This document shows positions 9,434 through 18,487 of a stretch of 64,000 nucleotides of DNA, one piece after another. How positions within the stretch are numbered: the first letter of the stretch is position 1; every line of letters starts with the position of its first letter. This DNA comes from Phycisphaerae bacterium (lineage in GTDB: Bacteria > Planctomycetota > Phycisphaerae > Phycisphaerales > SM1A02), in the NCBI GenBank assembly GCA_016795035.1, contig JAEUIT010000015.1, positions 49,455 through 113,454 of the forward strand, in the 5' to 3' direction. The notes beneath the pieces were generated by a model. That model did not search any database. It worked only from the letters and a program-made list of their open reading frames with translations, and was not told the origin of the DNA. Made by a program: the position numbers and the translations under genes.

Positions 9434-9507
9434 GCCCTCTTAGCTCAGCTGGATAGAGCGGGTCTTTCCTAAAGACCAGGTCGCAAGTTCGAATCTTGCA
9501 GGGGGCG
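9434..9507 (+). tRNA. tRNA-Arg (anticodon CCU)
   Basis: A full cloverleaf folds. The acceptor GCCCTCT pairs with AGGGGGC, the D arm is GCTC...GAGC, the anticodon stem GGTCT/AGACC holds loop TTCCTAA, and the T arm is GCAAG-TTCGAAT-CTTGC. The anticodon CCT in DNA reads AGG arginine codons. The 3' CCA is not encoded. No integrated element or duplicated 3' end is visible beside it. Confidence 0.95.
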
Positions 9508-9548
9508 TTCGCAACGAACGCACGTCGATGGGCCCGTCCATGGGCCCT
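9505..9548 (+). terminator. Two small hairpins after tRNA-Arg
   Basis: GCGTTCG-CAA-CGAACGC begins at the tRNA 3' end, and a second inverted repeat, GGGCCC...GGGCCC, follows about 10 bases later. There is no T-tract, so these could be tRNA 3'-processing or termination structures, or part of the next gene's leader. Confidence 0.4.
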
Positions 9549-9609
9549 TCGACCGAGCGTTCGGGCTCCGCAGGCAACGACGAGTTCCGACGCGCCGACG
9601 ACTATCCCC

Positions 9610-11355
9610 GTGCCCCCCGCCGCCGCGCCCGACATCCTCGCTTCGCATGTCCCGTCCGACGCTCGGCCGCTCACGCTGGCGGAGCGTCTCGTCGTTGCGG
9701 CAAGCGTCGCCCTCGTGTGGGTCTTGGCGTGGGGCCATCCGCTCTACCCGCCCGACGAGGGCCGCTACGGGTCGGTGGCCGCGACGATGGCCGACGGCGG
9801 TTCGCTCGGTGCGTGGATCGTGCCCTTCTTTCGCGGCGAGCCCCATCTCACCAAGCCCCCGCTGATCTATTGGCTCCAGGCGCTCGGCGTCGAGGTCTTT
9901 GGCCGCACGGCATTCGCGGTGCGGCTGCCGTCGCTCCTCGCCACGAGCGCGGCGCTCCTCGTCCTCTTCGCGTGGATGCGCCGGGGCTTCGGCACGAGGC
10001 CAGCGGTGCTGTCGGTCGCGCTTGCGGCCGTCATGCCGCTCACACTGATCGTCGGGCGCCTCGCGACCACCGACGCCCTTCTGAGCCTCGCCTGGATCGC
10101 CATGCTCGCGAGCGCGTGGACGGCGATCGGCGCCCCCACGGCGCCTCCACGGGCGCGGTCGCTCGCAGTTGTCGCCTTCTGGTGCGCATTCGCGGTCGGA
10201 CTCCTCACGAAAGGACCGGCCGCGATCGGGCCGCTCGGGATCGTCACGGTCTGGCTTCTCCTCGCGGGGCGCGGCCGCGACGTCGCGCGACTGCGGCCCT
10301 TCGTCGGACTGCCGCTTGCGCTACTGCCGCTGGTGGCGTGGATCGTCGCGCTCGCGCTCGACCCGCGCACGCCGCTGGGCGAGGCGGGCAGCCTCTGGTG
10401 GAAGGAGACGTTCGGGCGTGCGCTCGGCTCGGCGAACCTTCGGCCCGAACCCTTCTGGTACTACCTCGTGGTCGTTGCCGCCGGCGCCTTTCCGGCGACG
10501 ACGTTCCTCGCGCTGCCCCTCTACAACCTTCGGCTCGGCGCGACCGTCGCCGCGTTCCGCGCCGGCGACCTGCGCGCACTCCTACTCGTCGCGGCGATCC
10601 TGCCGATGCTCGCGTTCAGCGTGTCCGTCGGAAAGCTCGCGACCTACATGCTTCCGGTCATGGCGCCGATCGCCGCGCTCGCGGCGCTTACGCTCGAAGG
10701 CTGGCTTCGCGGCACGTTCGACGCGCCGGTCGACGGCTACCGACCGCCGGAGGTGCGTCGCACGTTCGCGATCGTCGCCACGCTCATCTTCGCGACGGAA
10801 CTAGGCCTCGCGATCTACGTCTTCGATCGCGCGCCCGATCTTCTCGGCGTCGCGATTCCGCTGGCGATCGCGCCGATCGGCGCGTGGATCCTCGTCGGGC
10901 TCTGGCGACGCGGCCTTCGCCTCCGCGGCCAAGGGCTCGCCGTGGCTTGGGTTGCGATGGCGCTCGCGTGGACGCTCCGCTTCGGGATCGAGACGCGCTT
11001 CCTGGCGCCGATGGGAGCACCGGCGCTACTCGAGCGCGTGCGCGACCTCTTCGGGACGGACAAGGTCCGGGTCGCGACGATCGGCTTCGACGATCCGACG
11101 ATCGCGTTCTACAACGACGGCCGAGTGACGTTCGAGGACGTCGATCCGGCGCATCTCCTCGAGTGGGGCAGCATCGACGAGACGCTCGTCGTCCTCGTGC
11201 CCGTCGCGCGCGTCGAGGCGCTCATCGACGAGCATCCCGAGGTGACGCGTCGCCTCGAGCCGGTGGCCACGTGGCAACGCTTCTTCGCCCATCCGACGCG
11301 CGTCTTCGTGCTGCGCGCCGCACATCCGCGCGGGCCGCACGTGGCGACGCCCTGA
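9610..11355 (+). CDS. ArnT/PMT-like integral membrane glycosyltransferase (GT39/GT83 type)
   Basis: The open frame begins at 9496, inside the tRNA gene, so that ATG cannot be the real start. The GTG at 9610 is the first reasonable alternative, but no ribosome-binding site confirms it. From there the protein is about 581 residues. The family signature appears early: YPPDEGRYGSVAATM, whose acidic DE pair is the catalytic loop of ArnT-like enzymes, then HLTKPPLIYWLQALGVEVFG. About a dozen hydrophobic helices follow, and the C-terminal soluble tail reads VRVATIGFDDPTIAFYNDGR. Such enzymes transfer sugars from polyprenyl-phosphate donors to lipid A or proteins on the outer face of the cytoplasmic membrane. 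The acceptor is unknown. Confidence 0.82.
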   Translation: MPPAAAPDILASHVPSDARPLTLAERLVVAASVALVWVLAWGHPLYPPDEGRYGSVAATMADGGSLGAWIVPFFRGEPHLTKPPLIYWLQALGVEVFGRTAFAVRLPSLLATSAALLVLFAWMRRGFGTRPAVLSVALAAVMPLTLIVGRLATTDALLSLAWIAMLASAWTAIGAPTAPPRARSLAVVAFWCAFAVGLLTKGPAAIGPLGIVTVWLLLAGRGRDVARLRPFVGLPLALLPLVAWIVALALDPRTPLGEAGSLWWKETFGRALGSANLRPEPFWYYLVVVAAGAFPATTFLALPLYNLRLGATVAAFRAGDLRALLLVAAILPMLAFSVSVGKLATYMLPVMAPIAALAALTLEGWLRGTFDAPVDGYRPPEVRRTFAIVATLIFATELGLAIYVFDRAPDLLGVAIPLAIAPIGAWILVGLWRRGLRLRGQGLAVAWVAMALAWTLRFGIETRFLAPMGAPALLERVRDLFGTDKVRVATIGFDDPTIAFYNDGRVTFEDVDPAHLLEWGSIDETLVVLVPVARVEALIDEHPEVTRRLEPVATWQRFFAHPTRVFVLRAAHPRGPHVATP

Positions 11356-11511
11356 CGCGCGACGATCGACGTCGGTCGCGCGAGCCCCGATGATGCATGG
11401 CACTGCCCGTCCAGCAGCGTCCGACTATCGAGAACGACGACGGTCGCGTGAAGGCTCTGGTTTCTCCGCCGCTTTCGAGTGCGTACCAGGCAGCCCCATG
11501 CCTACTCCGGG

Positions 11512-11655
11512 CTAGTCGATCTCGTCGGGGCCGACCGGCTTCTGGAAGCCTGTGCCGTTGCGGCGATCCGCCGCGGCCTGCGAGAACCACAGGACCGCGT
11601 AGATGGAGCAGACGACGAGCCAGAGCGCGTTCGCGATGAGGACGCTGGAGACCAT
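11512..11655 (-). CDS. 47-residue single-pass membrane protein
   Basis: An ATG at 11655 opens a frame of 47 codons plus TAG, beginning MVSSVLIANALWLVVCSIYA and continuing VLWFSQAAADRRNG, then a short soluble tail ending VGPDEID. One hydrophobic helix of about 22 residues is followed by a charged cytosolic or periplasmic tail. Codon use matches neighbouring genes, with C or G at nearly every third position. It lies alone between the ArnT-like gene and the EF-G-like gene, and no strong ribosome-binding site is visible. I do not recognise the family. The support is the membrane-helix-plus-tail composition and the codon pattern. Confidence 0.6.
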   Translation of the reverse strand: MVSSVLIANALWLVVCSIYAVLWFSQAAADRRNGTGFQKPVGPDEID

Positions 11656-11782
11656 AGGGCGGAGAGTGTACGGGCTTGCGGAAGGCCGTGGGAGTTGGCC
11701 ACCGACCGAGCCACCCCGGGCGGCGCGATCCCACGGCCGTGTATGACGACGGCGACCGGCCTCGTGACCGGTCGCACGTCAC

Positions 11783-13855
11783 TCAGTCCTCATCGCCACC
11801 GCGCGGCTTGTACTTCGCCATTTCTGCGTCGCGCACCGAATTCGGGGCCTGCTCGTCATGGCTGTACTCCATGACGAAGGTGCCCACGCCGCCGGTGATC
11901 GACTTCAGCTGGTTGGCGTAGTTCATGACTTCGGCGAGCGGCGCCTCGGCGGTCACGACCGAGAGGCCGCCGCCCAGGACGTCCGTGCCTTGGATGCGGG
12001 CGCGCTTGCCGGAGAGGTCGGCGTTGATCGTGCCGATCGCGTCGGTGGGCACGGTGATCTCGAGCTTCACGAAGGGTTCGAGGAGGACCGGCTTCGCCTT
12101 TTGCATCGCGTCGATGAAGGCGCGGCGGCCGGCGGTGATGAACGCGACTTCCTTGCTGTCGACCGGGTGGTGCTTGCCGTCGTAGACGCTCACGCGGATG
12201 CCGGTGATCGGGTAGCCCGCGATCGCGCCTTCGGTCAGGACCTGGCGGATGCCCTTCTCGATCGCCGGAAGGAATTGCTTCGGCACGCTGCCGCCGAAGG
12301 TGTCGTCGACGAACTCGAACTCGGGTCCGCCCTTCCCTTCGAAGACCGGCAACGGCTCGACGCGCAGGAAGACCTCGCCGAATTGTCCGGCGCCGCCCGT
12401 CTGCTTCTTGTGGCGGTGGTGGCCCTCGGCGCGGACCGTGATCGTCTCCTTGTAGGCGACGCGCGGCGGCTTGGTCGTGACTTCGACCGCGTAGCGATCC
12501 TTCAGCATCTTCACCTTGGTGCGGAGATGCAGCTCGTCGATGCCGCGGAGGATCGTCTCGCCGGTCGCCGGCACGTGCTCGATGCGGAGCGTGGGATCTT
12601 CGGTGTAGAGCTTCGCGAGCGACTCGCCCATCTTCGCTTCGGCTTGCCGGTTCGCCGCGTCGACCGCGAGACCGAACATCGGAACGGGAAGCGGCAAGGG
12701 CCGCAGGTGCATGTGCTCGCCGATGTCGCCGTCGTGCAGGACGCTGTTGAAGTGCACTTCGTCGATCTTGCTCGTCGCGCCGATGTCGCCGGCGACGAGC
12801 TGCTCGACCTCGACGTGCTTCTGTCCCATCAGCTTGAAGAGGTGGGCAACGCGGATCGGCTTCTTGCCGTCGTCGACCTTCGGGTGCGAGTCGCGCTTGA
12901 GCGTGCCTTGGTGCACCCGGAAGATCGCGAGCTTGCCGACGTACGGGTCGCTCGTGACCTTGAAGACGTGCGCGACGGCGGGCTGCGCCGGATCGGCGAC
13001 CGCGCGCCATTGCTTCACCTCGCCGTTCTCCTCGTACTCGAACGGGCGGGGGTTTCCTTCGAGGGGGCTCGGCGCGAGGTCGGCGAGGACGTCGAGCAAC
13101 TCCTTGAGGCCGGCGCCGGTCTTCGCGCTCACGAAGACGACAGGCACGAGGTGGTGCTCGCGCATCGCCCGCTCGAAGACGTCGTGCAGCTTGCCGTCGG
13201 GGAGCGTCTCGCCGGCGAGGTACGCGTTGAGCGTCTCCTCCTCGACTTCGACGATCTGCTCGACGAGCGACGTGTGGTACTCGGCGACCGGGCCGAGATC
13301 GCTCGTGCCGTCGGTGCCCTTGTAGCAGTCGATGACGCCCGAGCCCTTGCCGGTCGGGAGGTTGATCGGTCGGCAGATGCCGCCGAAGGTCTCCTGCAGC
13401 GCCATGAGAAGCGTGGAGAGTTCGTCGGGATCGGTCGCCGCGTGATCGATCTTGTTCACGATGACCATGCGCGGGAGTTCGCGGCCGTCGGCGATCGACA
13501 TCATGCGCCGCGCCTGCATGTCGATGCCCTTGCCGCAGTCGATGACGACCGCGACCGTCTCCGACGCCGGCAACGCGGTGATCGCCTTGCCGATGAAGCC
13601 CGGCGAACCCGGCGTGTCGATCAGGTTGATCTCGTGGTTGTGATGGCGGATGTGGACGATCGAGCTGTCGATCGAGTGGTGCAACTCCTTGGCGATCGGA
13701 TCGTGATCGCACACCGTCGAGCCGTCCTCGATGCGGCCTGCCTTCGTGATCGCGCCGGTCAAAAGGAGAAGCGCCTCGACCAGCGTCGTCTTTCCGGTGC
13801 CGGGGCCTCCAACGAAGACCACGTTGCGGATGTCGGACGTCGTGTAGCCACTCAT
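11783..13855 (-). CDS. Elongation factor G-like GTPase (EF-G paralogue)
   Basis: A 690-residue translational GTPase with the five-domain EF-G layout. G1 is GGPGTGKT instead of the canonical EF-G AHIDAGKT, G3 is DTPGSPGF, G4 is NKID, and G5 lies in VSAKTGAGL. Domain IV is recognisable (GAGQFGEVFLRVEPL, VDDTFGGSVPKQFLPAIEKG), as is the C-terminal domain (EAPLAEVMNYANQLKSITGG). The altered P-loop places it in the EF-G-like or EF-G2 group rather than the housekeeping factor, whose gene usually sits beside rpsL/rpsG or tuf. No ribosomal genes are near. Its precise role, in translocation or ribosome recycling, is unknown. Confidence 0.9.
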   Translation of the reverse strand: MSGYTTSDIRNVVFVGGPGTGKTTLVEALLLLTGAITKAGRIEDGSTVCDHDPIAKELHHSIDSSIVHIRHHNHEINLIDTPGSPGFIGKAITALPASETVAVVIDCGKGIDMQARRMMSIADGRELPRMVIVNKIDHAATDPDELSTLLMALQETFGGICRPINLPTGKGSGVIDCYKGTDGTSDLGPVAEYHTSLVEQIVEVEEETLNAYLAGETLPDGKLHDVFERAMREHHLVPVVFVSAKTGAGLKELLDVLADLAPSPLEGNPRPFEYEENGEVKQWRAVADPAQPAVAHVFKVTSDPYVGKLAIFRVHQGTLKRDSHPKVDDGKKPIRVAHLFKLMGQKHVEVEQLVAGDIGATSKIDEVHFNSVLHDGDIGEHMHLRPLPLPVPMFGLAVDAANRQAEAKMGESLAKLYTEDPTLRIEHVPATGETILRGIDELHLRTKVKMLKDRYAVEVTTKPPRVAYKETITVRAEGHHRHKKQTGGAGQFGEVFLRVEPLPVFEGKGGPEFEFVDDTFGGSVPKQFLPAIEKGIRQVLTEGAIAGYPITGIRVSVYDGKHHPVDSKEVAFITAGRRAFIDAMQKAKPVLLEPFVKLEITVPTDAIGTINADLSGKRARIQGTDVLGGGLSVVTAEAPLAEVMNYANQLKSITGGVGTFVMEYSHDEQAPNSVRDAEMAKYKPRGGDED

Positions 13856-13979
13856 CGGTCAGTCCTCGCGAGTCGTGTCCGTCTGTGAAGAGGAACCGGG
13901 CAGGAGGCGACGAACGGAGGCGCCGTTCCCACCACACGCGACGCGTCGCTCGCGCCGCGACTCGATAGCCTACTGCGCC

Positions 13980-14573
13980 TTGACCAGACCCGAACACGAA
14001 TCAGGCCGAGCCGATGATCGCGAGGCCGCACCGACACCGGCAGACGCGCCGGCCCCGCGCCCGCTCACGCGCGACGGCGAGCCGACGTTCCACATCGTCT
14101 TGCTTGAGCCCGAGATCCCGAACAACACCGGCAACGTGGGGCGCACCGCCGTCGCCACCGGATGCCGCTTGCACATCGTGCATCCGATCGGCTTTGACAT
14201 GAGCGAGAAGGCGCGGCGCCGGGCCGGGCTCGACTACTGGCATCTCGTCGACTGCCGGGAGCACGACGATTGGTCGTCGTTTCTGGCGACCGAGCGGCCG
14301 GCGCGGCTCTGGCTCCTCACCACAAAGTCGGCCGCGCCGGTCTGGGACGCTCCCCTTCGCCGCGGCGACTACCTCCTCTTCGGGAAGGAGACGGCGGGCG
14401 TCAGTCCTGCGGTCCACGACGAGGTCGCGGCGCGTTGGGGGTCGAGCGCCCGGCTCGTCCTCCCGATGGTGCCCGTCAAGGAAGCCCGGAGCCTGAACCT
14501 GGCGACCGCCGTCGCGACGGTCGTCTACGAAGGGCTCCGACAGGTCCGGGCCGCCGAAGGTCTTCCGTGGTGA
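13980..14573 (+). CDS. trmL: TrmL-type tRNA (cytidine/uridine-34 2'-O)-methyltransferase
   Basis: A SPOUT-fold methyltransferase. FHIVLLEPEIPNNTGNVGRT is the family N-terminal motif. The SAM-binding knot follows: DYLLFGKETAGVSP, RLVLPMVPVKEARSLNLATA and VATVVYEGLRQ. The enzyme methylates the ribose of wobble base 34 in tRNA-Leu. The start is uncertain. The frame is open from 13875, but residues before the conserved core are low-complexity. A TTG at 13980 gives a short extension and avoids most of the overlap with the leader of the divergent EF-G-like gene, while 13875 remains possible. At about 160 conserved residues the core has the normal length. Confidence 0.85.
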   Translation: MTRPEHESGRADDREAAPTPADAPAPRPLTRDGEPTFHIVLLEPEIPNNTGNVGRTAVATGCRLHIVHPIGFDMSEKARRRAGLDYWHLVDCREHDDWSSFLATERPARLWLLTTKSAAPVWDAPLRRGDYLLFGKETAGVSPAVHDEVAARWGSSARLVLPMVPVKEARSLNLATAVATVVYEGLRQVRAAEGLPW

Positions 14574-14953
14574 TTGCCGGTGCGCCCCATGGGGGGTCCA
14601 GACCTGCGCGAGGTCACAACGACCGCGACTCGGAGAATCTCGCATCCGGATCGCGCGCGAGGCCGTACAGTGGCGTACGGATGAGCGTGACGAGGCTTTG
14701 GGCCTGACGCGCCAGTTGTGGCGCGCCGCCGTCCGACGGTGAGCGACGACTTCTCGCACCGAGAATGACTCGCTCCCACCTTCCGTCCGCGTCCTGCGGG
14801 CGGTCTTGAAGGGCAATCGGTCGACGGGGTGCGCGGGATTGCCGCGTGGCGATCTCGCATCGACAGGTGTTGCACACCCTGTCGGCGCCGGAGTCGTATG
14901 TGATTCGTTCGCCTGTCGTCTGTCTCCCCACGCTCCTCACGAGGATCGACCGC
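14574..14953. other. Spacer upstream of the prepilin-like gene, no gene seen
   Basis: No coding region is supported. Two possible hairpins occur: GCGCCAGTTGTGGCGC near 14708, and CGACAGGTG-TTG-CACACCCTGTCG at about 14859-14883. The second could act in the leader of the prepilin-like gene. No known riboswitch pattern was recognised. Confidence 0.35.
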
Positions 14954-15940
14954 ATGACCGCTCAAGGACATCAGCCCCACTCTCTGCCTCGCCGCGGCTT
15001 CACGCTGACGGAACTCCTCGTTGCCATCGGCATCATCGCGCTTCTCATCGCGATCCTCTTGCCCGCACTCGCCAAGGCGCTCGGCAAGGCGAAGGCGACG
15101 CAGACGCAGTCGACGATGCAGGAAGTCGCGAAGGCGTGCGACGCCTTCTATCAGGAGTTCGGGTTCTATCCCGGCATCGTGCCCGAGTCGGTCCTCGCGG
15201 CCGATCCGAAGATCACCGGCGCCGAGAACATGCTGCTCCACTTGGCGGGCGGCGCGGTCGATCAGAACGATCCGCAGTACGGCACGTTCACGACCGGCAA
15301 CGGCTGGACCGAGATCGTCTTCGGCAGCGGCACGAACGCGTTCGCGATCAAGGTCAATCCGCAGAAGGTCAATGACGGCCCGCGCATCGCCGGCAAGTCC
15401 TACGCCCCCTTCTTCGTGATGAAGGCGACGGAAGTCGCACCCGCGAAGCACTTCAATACGCCTGGCGGCCCGGGCCCGACGCCGGACCTCCCCGACATCG
15501 TCGACGCGTGGGGCCAGCCGATCATCTACATCCGGTCGATGCGCGACTCGGGTCCGCTCGTCGGCGCTCCGGGCGCCGCGCAGTTCTCGCGAAGCGGCAT
15601 CCTCGGCTACGTGGACGGCATCGTCGAACTCGGCGAACTCGGCAAGTCCCAGGCCTCGAGCCTGCTCGCCAACGGCACCGCCACGCAGCGCGACGCCACG
15701 CTCGCGCAGATCATCCGCACGCCGGCCATCGGCAAGGGCGACGATCCGCTCAACGGCACGCCGCGCGGCAAGTACGTCCTCATCTCCGCCGGACCGGACG
15801 GGATCTTCTTCGCGAACACGCAAGTGAAGAACCCGGTGAACGGCGCGCTCATCACGGACATCGTCTCGAACGGCACCAACCCCGCCGGCCCCGACATCGT
15901 GAAGTCGTATGACGACATCGTCGTCTCGGGCGGCGGCTGA
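14954..15940 (+). CDS. Prepilin-like protein (type II secretion/type IV pilin N-terminus)
   Basis: A 328-residue protein starting MTAQGHQPHSLPRRGFTLTE. The RRG/FTLTELL site for prepilin peptidase cleavage and methylation, with Glu at position +5, is followed by one hydrophobic helix (LLVAIGIIALLIAILLPALA). The rest is a soluble domain typical of large planctomycete pseudopilins. The ATG at 14954 is chosen over one 36 codons upstream because ACGAGGAT lies 7 bases before it and the leader then has normal length. No other pilus or secretion genes lie nearby, which is common in planctomycetes, where such proteins are scattered. A rho-independent terminator follows about 80 bases downstream. Confidence 0.9.
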   Translation: MTAQGHQPHSLPRRGFTLTELLVAIGIIALLIAILLPALAKALGKAKATQTQSTMQEVAKACDAFYQEFGFYPGIVPESVLAADPKITGAENMLLHLAGGAVDQNDPQYGTFTTGNGWTEIVFGSGTNAFAIKVNPQKVNDGPRIAGKSYAPFFVMKATEVAPAKHFNTPGGPGPTPDLPDIVDAWGQPIIYIRSMRDSGPLVGAPGAAQFSRSGILGYVDGIVELGELGKSQASSLLANGTATQRDATLAQIIRTPAIGKGDDPLNGTPRGKYVLISAGPDGIFFANTQVKNPVNGALITDIVSNGTNPAGPDIVKSYDDIVVSGGG

Positions 15941-16018
15941 CGCGTGCGCGTCGGCTCGCACCGGACGACGTGAGGCCCCACGAGCCGATCGGACAGAAGC
16001 ACCGATCTGACCAACGAC

Positions 16019-16054
16019 AACGCGGGGCGAGCCACCTGGCTCGCCCCGCGTTTC
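16019..16054 (+). terminator. Rho-independent terminator after the prepilin-like gene
   Basis: A perfect 13-base stem CGCGGGGCGAGCC / GGCTCGCCCCGCG with loop ACCT, followed by TTTCTC. Confidence 0.9.
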
Positions 16055-16168
16055 TCATACTCGTCGCCATGGCGTTGGGCCGACCGTTCGTCGCACGCGC
16101 GATGGAGCGATCTGGATCGCTACTCTCGAGCGGCCTCTCTGAACGGCGATCGGCACGCGCGTCGACGA

Positions 16169-16939
16169 TCAGCGACCCGTGCCGGTGCCGCCGCCACCCG
16201 TTCCCGTGCCGCTGCCACCAGAGCCGGTTCCGTCGCCGCCGCCCGAGGAGCGATCACGACGCGGCGGCGTGCCCTTGCGGTCACCACCGCTGCTGGCGCC
16301 GTCGCGGCCAGCGCCGTCCTTGCCGGCGTGGTCACGACCGCGACGCTCGGCCGCGGCTTCCTTGACCTTCGCCTCGTACTGCTGCTTCTGCTCGGGAGTG
16401 AGGACCTCGAGCAGGCGCGGGGTGAACTTGTCGAGCGACGGACGCGACTTCTGGATCGCCTTCACCGCTTCGATCGTCTCGGGGCTGACCTTGCCGTTCG
16501 CCTTCTTCTCGGCGTCGCGCTTCTCCTCGAGCTCCTTGAGCTTCGGGCCGTATTCCTTCTCGAACGCGGCGACCGAATCGTCCCACTCTTTCTTGAGCGC
16601 CTGGACCTTCGTCTTCTGGTCCGCGCTCAGGTTGAGCGAGTTCACGATCGCGAAGGCCTGGTTGCTGCGGCCTTCGGCAGCGTCGCGACCACGGCTCCGA
16701 GCGCCGTCCTTGCCGCCTTCGCCGCCGCCGCGGTTCGGACCGCGAACGCCTTCGGGCGGCGTGCGCGGCGGGTTGTCCCCGTTCTTGCCGCTGCCCTTGC
16801 CGTTGCCCTTGCCCGGGTCACGAGCGGGCGGAGTGGTGGGCTTGTCGTCGTCGGCGGACGCGATGGTCGCGATCGACGAACCCATGAGAAGTGCCGCAAT
16901 CGTGACGGCGCGAGCGAGCGGGAAGCGGGACGTAGCCAT
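16169..16939 (-). CDS. Secreted Spy/LTXXQ-like helical protein with low-complexity flanks
   Basis: A protein of 256 residues with a signal peptide (ARAVTIAALLMGSSIATIASA). The ATG at 16939 is supported by AGGAG ten bases upstream; an upstream ATG 43 codons earlier is rejected. After a Pro/Gly/Asn-rich linker comes a helical segment: NSLNLSADQKTKVQALKKEW, KLKELEEKRDAEKKANGKVS and LLEVLTPEQKQQYEAKVKEA. The paired NLSADQ...LTPEQ motifs resemble periplasmic Spy/CpxP-type LTXXQ proteins. The tail is a Gly/Ser/Thr-Gly repeat ending GTGTGGGGTGTGR. The role may be periplasmic chaperone or stress sensor, but this is inference. It is transcribed divergently from mrp. Confidence 0.8.
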   Translation of the reverse strand: MATSRFPLARAVTIAALLMGSSIATIASADDDKPTTPPARDPGKGNGKGSGKNGDNPPRTPPEGVRGPNRGGGEGGKDGARSRGRDAAEGRSNQAFAIVNSLNLSADQKTKVQALKKEWDDSVAAFEKEYGPKLKELEEKRDAEKKANGKVSPETIEAVKAIQKSRPSLDKFTPRLLEVLTPEQKQQYEAKVKEAAAERRGRDHAGKDGAGRDGASSGGDRKGTPPRRDRSSGGGDGTGSGGSGTGTGGGGTGTGR

Positions 16940-17294
16940 TCCTGAATTCTCCTGATGCGAACCTCGAGGGTTCATGCTGTGGTCAGTCGGTCGGTCGAGT
17001 CTTCGACGCAAGCGCTGGCCGGTATCGGTCTCGACGCACAAAGGCACGCGCGTGCCCTCTGCGGGCAATAGGCCGAGGAAGACGCCTCGAACGTAGCGTC
17101 GTCATCGGCTATTTCGTCGCCTGACTCACTCGACGCGATCCTGCGACGGGGACCATTCGGCCAGCCGTGCCGGCGTGGGACATCCAAATCGCCGCACGCG
17201 AATTGAGGGCTCATAACGGCCTTCACGAGGACTCAAGACCCTCGGTCGGTTTATGATCGCCCCCCGTTCCGCCCGCTGACGCCTGAGCTTTCGC
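16940..17294. other. Divergent promoter region between the Spy-like gene and mrp
   Basis: 355 bases without a supported gene. It must contain the promoters of both divergent genes, but no confident -35/-10 pair was identified. The AGGAG site of the minus-strand gene lies at the left end. Confidence 0.4.
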
Positions 17295-18392
17295 ATGACC
17301 CTGACCACTGCCGATATCCGCGACGCCCTCTCCACCGTCGAGGATCCCGACCTCCACAAGGACCTCGTCACCCTCAACATGGTGAAGGACATTCGCCTTG
17401 GGGGGGATTCCGTCCGCGTCGTGATCGAGCTCACGACCCCCGCCTGCCCCATGAAGGACAAGATCCGGGGGGATATCGAAGCGGCGATCGCCGCGAAGGC
17501 GGCCTCGCGCGGGCTTGAGCTGTCGCTCGTCGAAGTCGACTTCACCGCCGACGTGCGCCGCCCGAACGAGAAGGTCCGCGAGCAGTCGACGCCGCTTCCG
17601 GGCGTCCGTCACGTGATCGCGGTCGGCGCCGGCAAGGGCGGCGTCGGCAAGTCGTCGGTCGCGGTCGCCCTCGCGGTCGGGCTCGCCCGCTTTGGCGCTC
17701 GCGTGGGCCTCCTCGACGGCGACATCTACGGCCCGAGCGCCCCGACGATGCTCGGCCTCGACCAGATCGGGACCGCCGCCCGCGGCAACATGCTGATCCC
17801 CTTCGAGGTGCATGGCATCAAGGCGATGACGATCGGCAAGCTCGTCGACCCGGACAAGGCGCTCATTTGGCGCGGCCCGATGGCCCACGGCGCGTTCAAG
17901 CAACTCGCGGTGCAGACCGACTGGGGCGACCTCGATTACCTGATCGTCGACCTGCCGCCAGGCACCGGCGACGTCCCGCTCACCTTGGCGCAGCTTCTCC
18001 CGCTGACCGGCGCCATCATCGTCTGCACGCCGCAGCAGGTCGCGCAAGACGACGCGCGGCGTGCGGTGCGCATGTTCCAACAGCTCGGCGTCGAGGTGCT
18101 CGGCGTCGTCGAGAACATGAGCTACTTCCTCGGCGACGACGGCAAGGAATACGACCTCTTCGGTCGCGGCGGCGCCGAGATCATGGCGCAGACGATGGGA
18201 CTGCCCTGCCTCGGTTCCATCCCGATCCACACCGACCTTCGGGCGAATTGCGACGCGGGCACGCCGCTCAAGAATTGGGACAACCCGCGGCTCGCCGCAA
18301 GTCTTGATCGCTTCGTTCAGAATGCGGCGAGCCAGATCTCGATCGCATCGATGCAGCAGGTCGCTGCAGCCCCGACACTCACGGTTCGTTGA
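17295..18392 (+). CDS. mrp: Mrp/NBP35-family iron-sulfur carrier ATPase
   Basis: A 365-residue protein with an N-terminal MIP18/DUF59 domain (DIRDALSTVEDPDLHKDLVT ... TPACPMKD) and a ParA/MinD-like ATPase domain. The deviant Walker A is GKGGVGKSSVAVAL near residue 111. LLDGDIYGPSAPTMLG, DYLIVDLPPGTGDVPLT and the GAIIVCTPQQVAQDDARRAV segment follow. The family binds and delivers Fe-S clusters. The cluster-binding CXXC motif, normally just after ENMSYF, is missing; the sequence reads ENMSYFLGDDGKEYDLFG. The Cys in MGLPCLG is single. A terminator follows the gene, so it is probably transcribed alone. Confidence 0.93.
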   Translation: MTLTTADIRDALSTVEDPDLHKDLVTLNMVKDIRLGGDSVRVVIELTTPACPMKDKIRGDIEAAIAAKAASRGLELSLVEVDFTADVRRPNEKVREQSTPLPGVRHVIAVGAGKGGVGKSSVAVALAVGLARFGARVGLLDGDIYGPSAPTMLGLDQIGTAARGNMLIPFEVHGIKAMTIGKLVDPDKALIWRGPMAHGAFKQLAVQTDWGDLDYLIVDLPPGTGDVPLTLAQLLPLTGAIIVCTPQQVAQDDARRAVRMFQQLGVEVLGVVENMSYFLGDDGKEYDLFGRGGAEIMAQTMGLPCLGSIPIHTDLRANCDAGTPLKNWDNPRLAASLDRFVQNAASQISIASMQQVAAAPTLTVR

Positions 18393-18450
18393 CGCGAACT
18401 CGCGGTCGCAGCGCATCGCACGCGGCAACACGCCCGCCGTCGAAACAATA

Positions 18451-18487
18451 GAAGCCGGGCCGCCCACGAGGGCGACCCGGCTTTTTC
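18451..18487 (+). terminator. Rho-independent terminator after mrp
   Basis: Stem GCCGGGCCGCCC / GGGCGACCCGGC with one mismatch, loop ACGA, then CTTTTTC. Confidence 0.88.

Noticed and set aside
9434..9507. Integration site of a genomic island at tRNA-Arg
   Set aside because: No integrase, no duplicated tRNA 3' end and no change in composition beside it.
9496..9609. ATG start of the ArnT-like gene at 9496
   Set aside because: It lies inside the tRNA-Arg gene, so a downstream start was chosen.
11858..13888. 676-codon plus-strand frame opposite the EF-G-like gene
   Set aside because: Residues are a mirror of the EF-G codons (Asp/Val/Leu/Arg-rich), with no domain.
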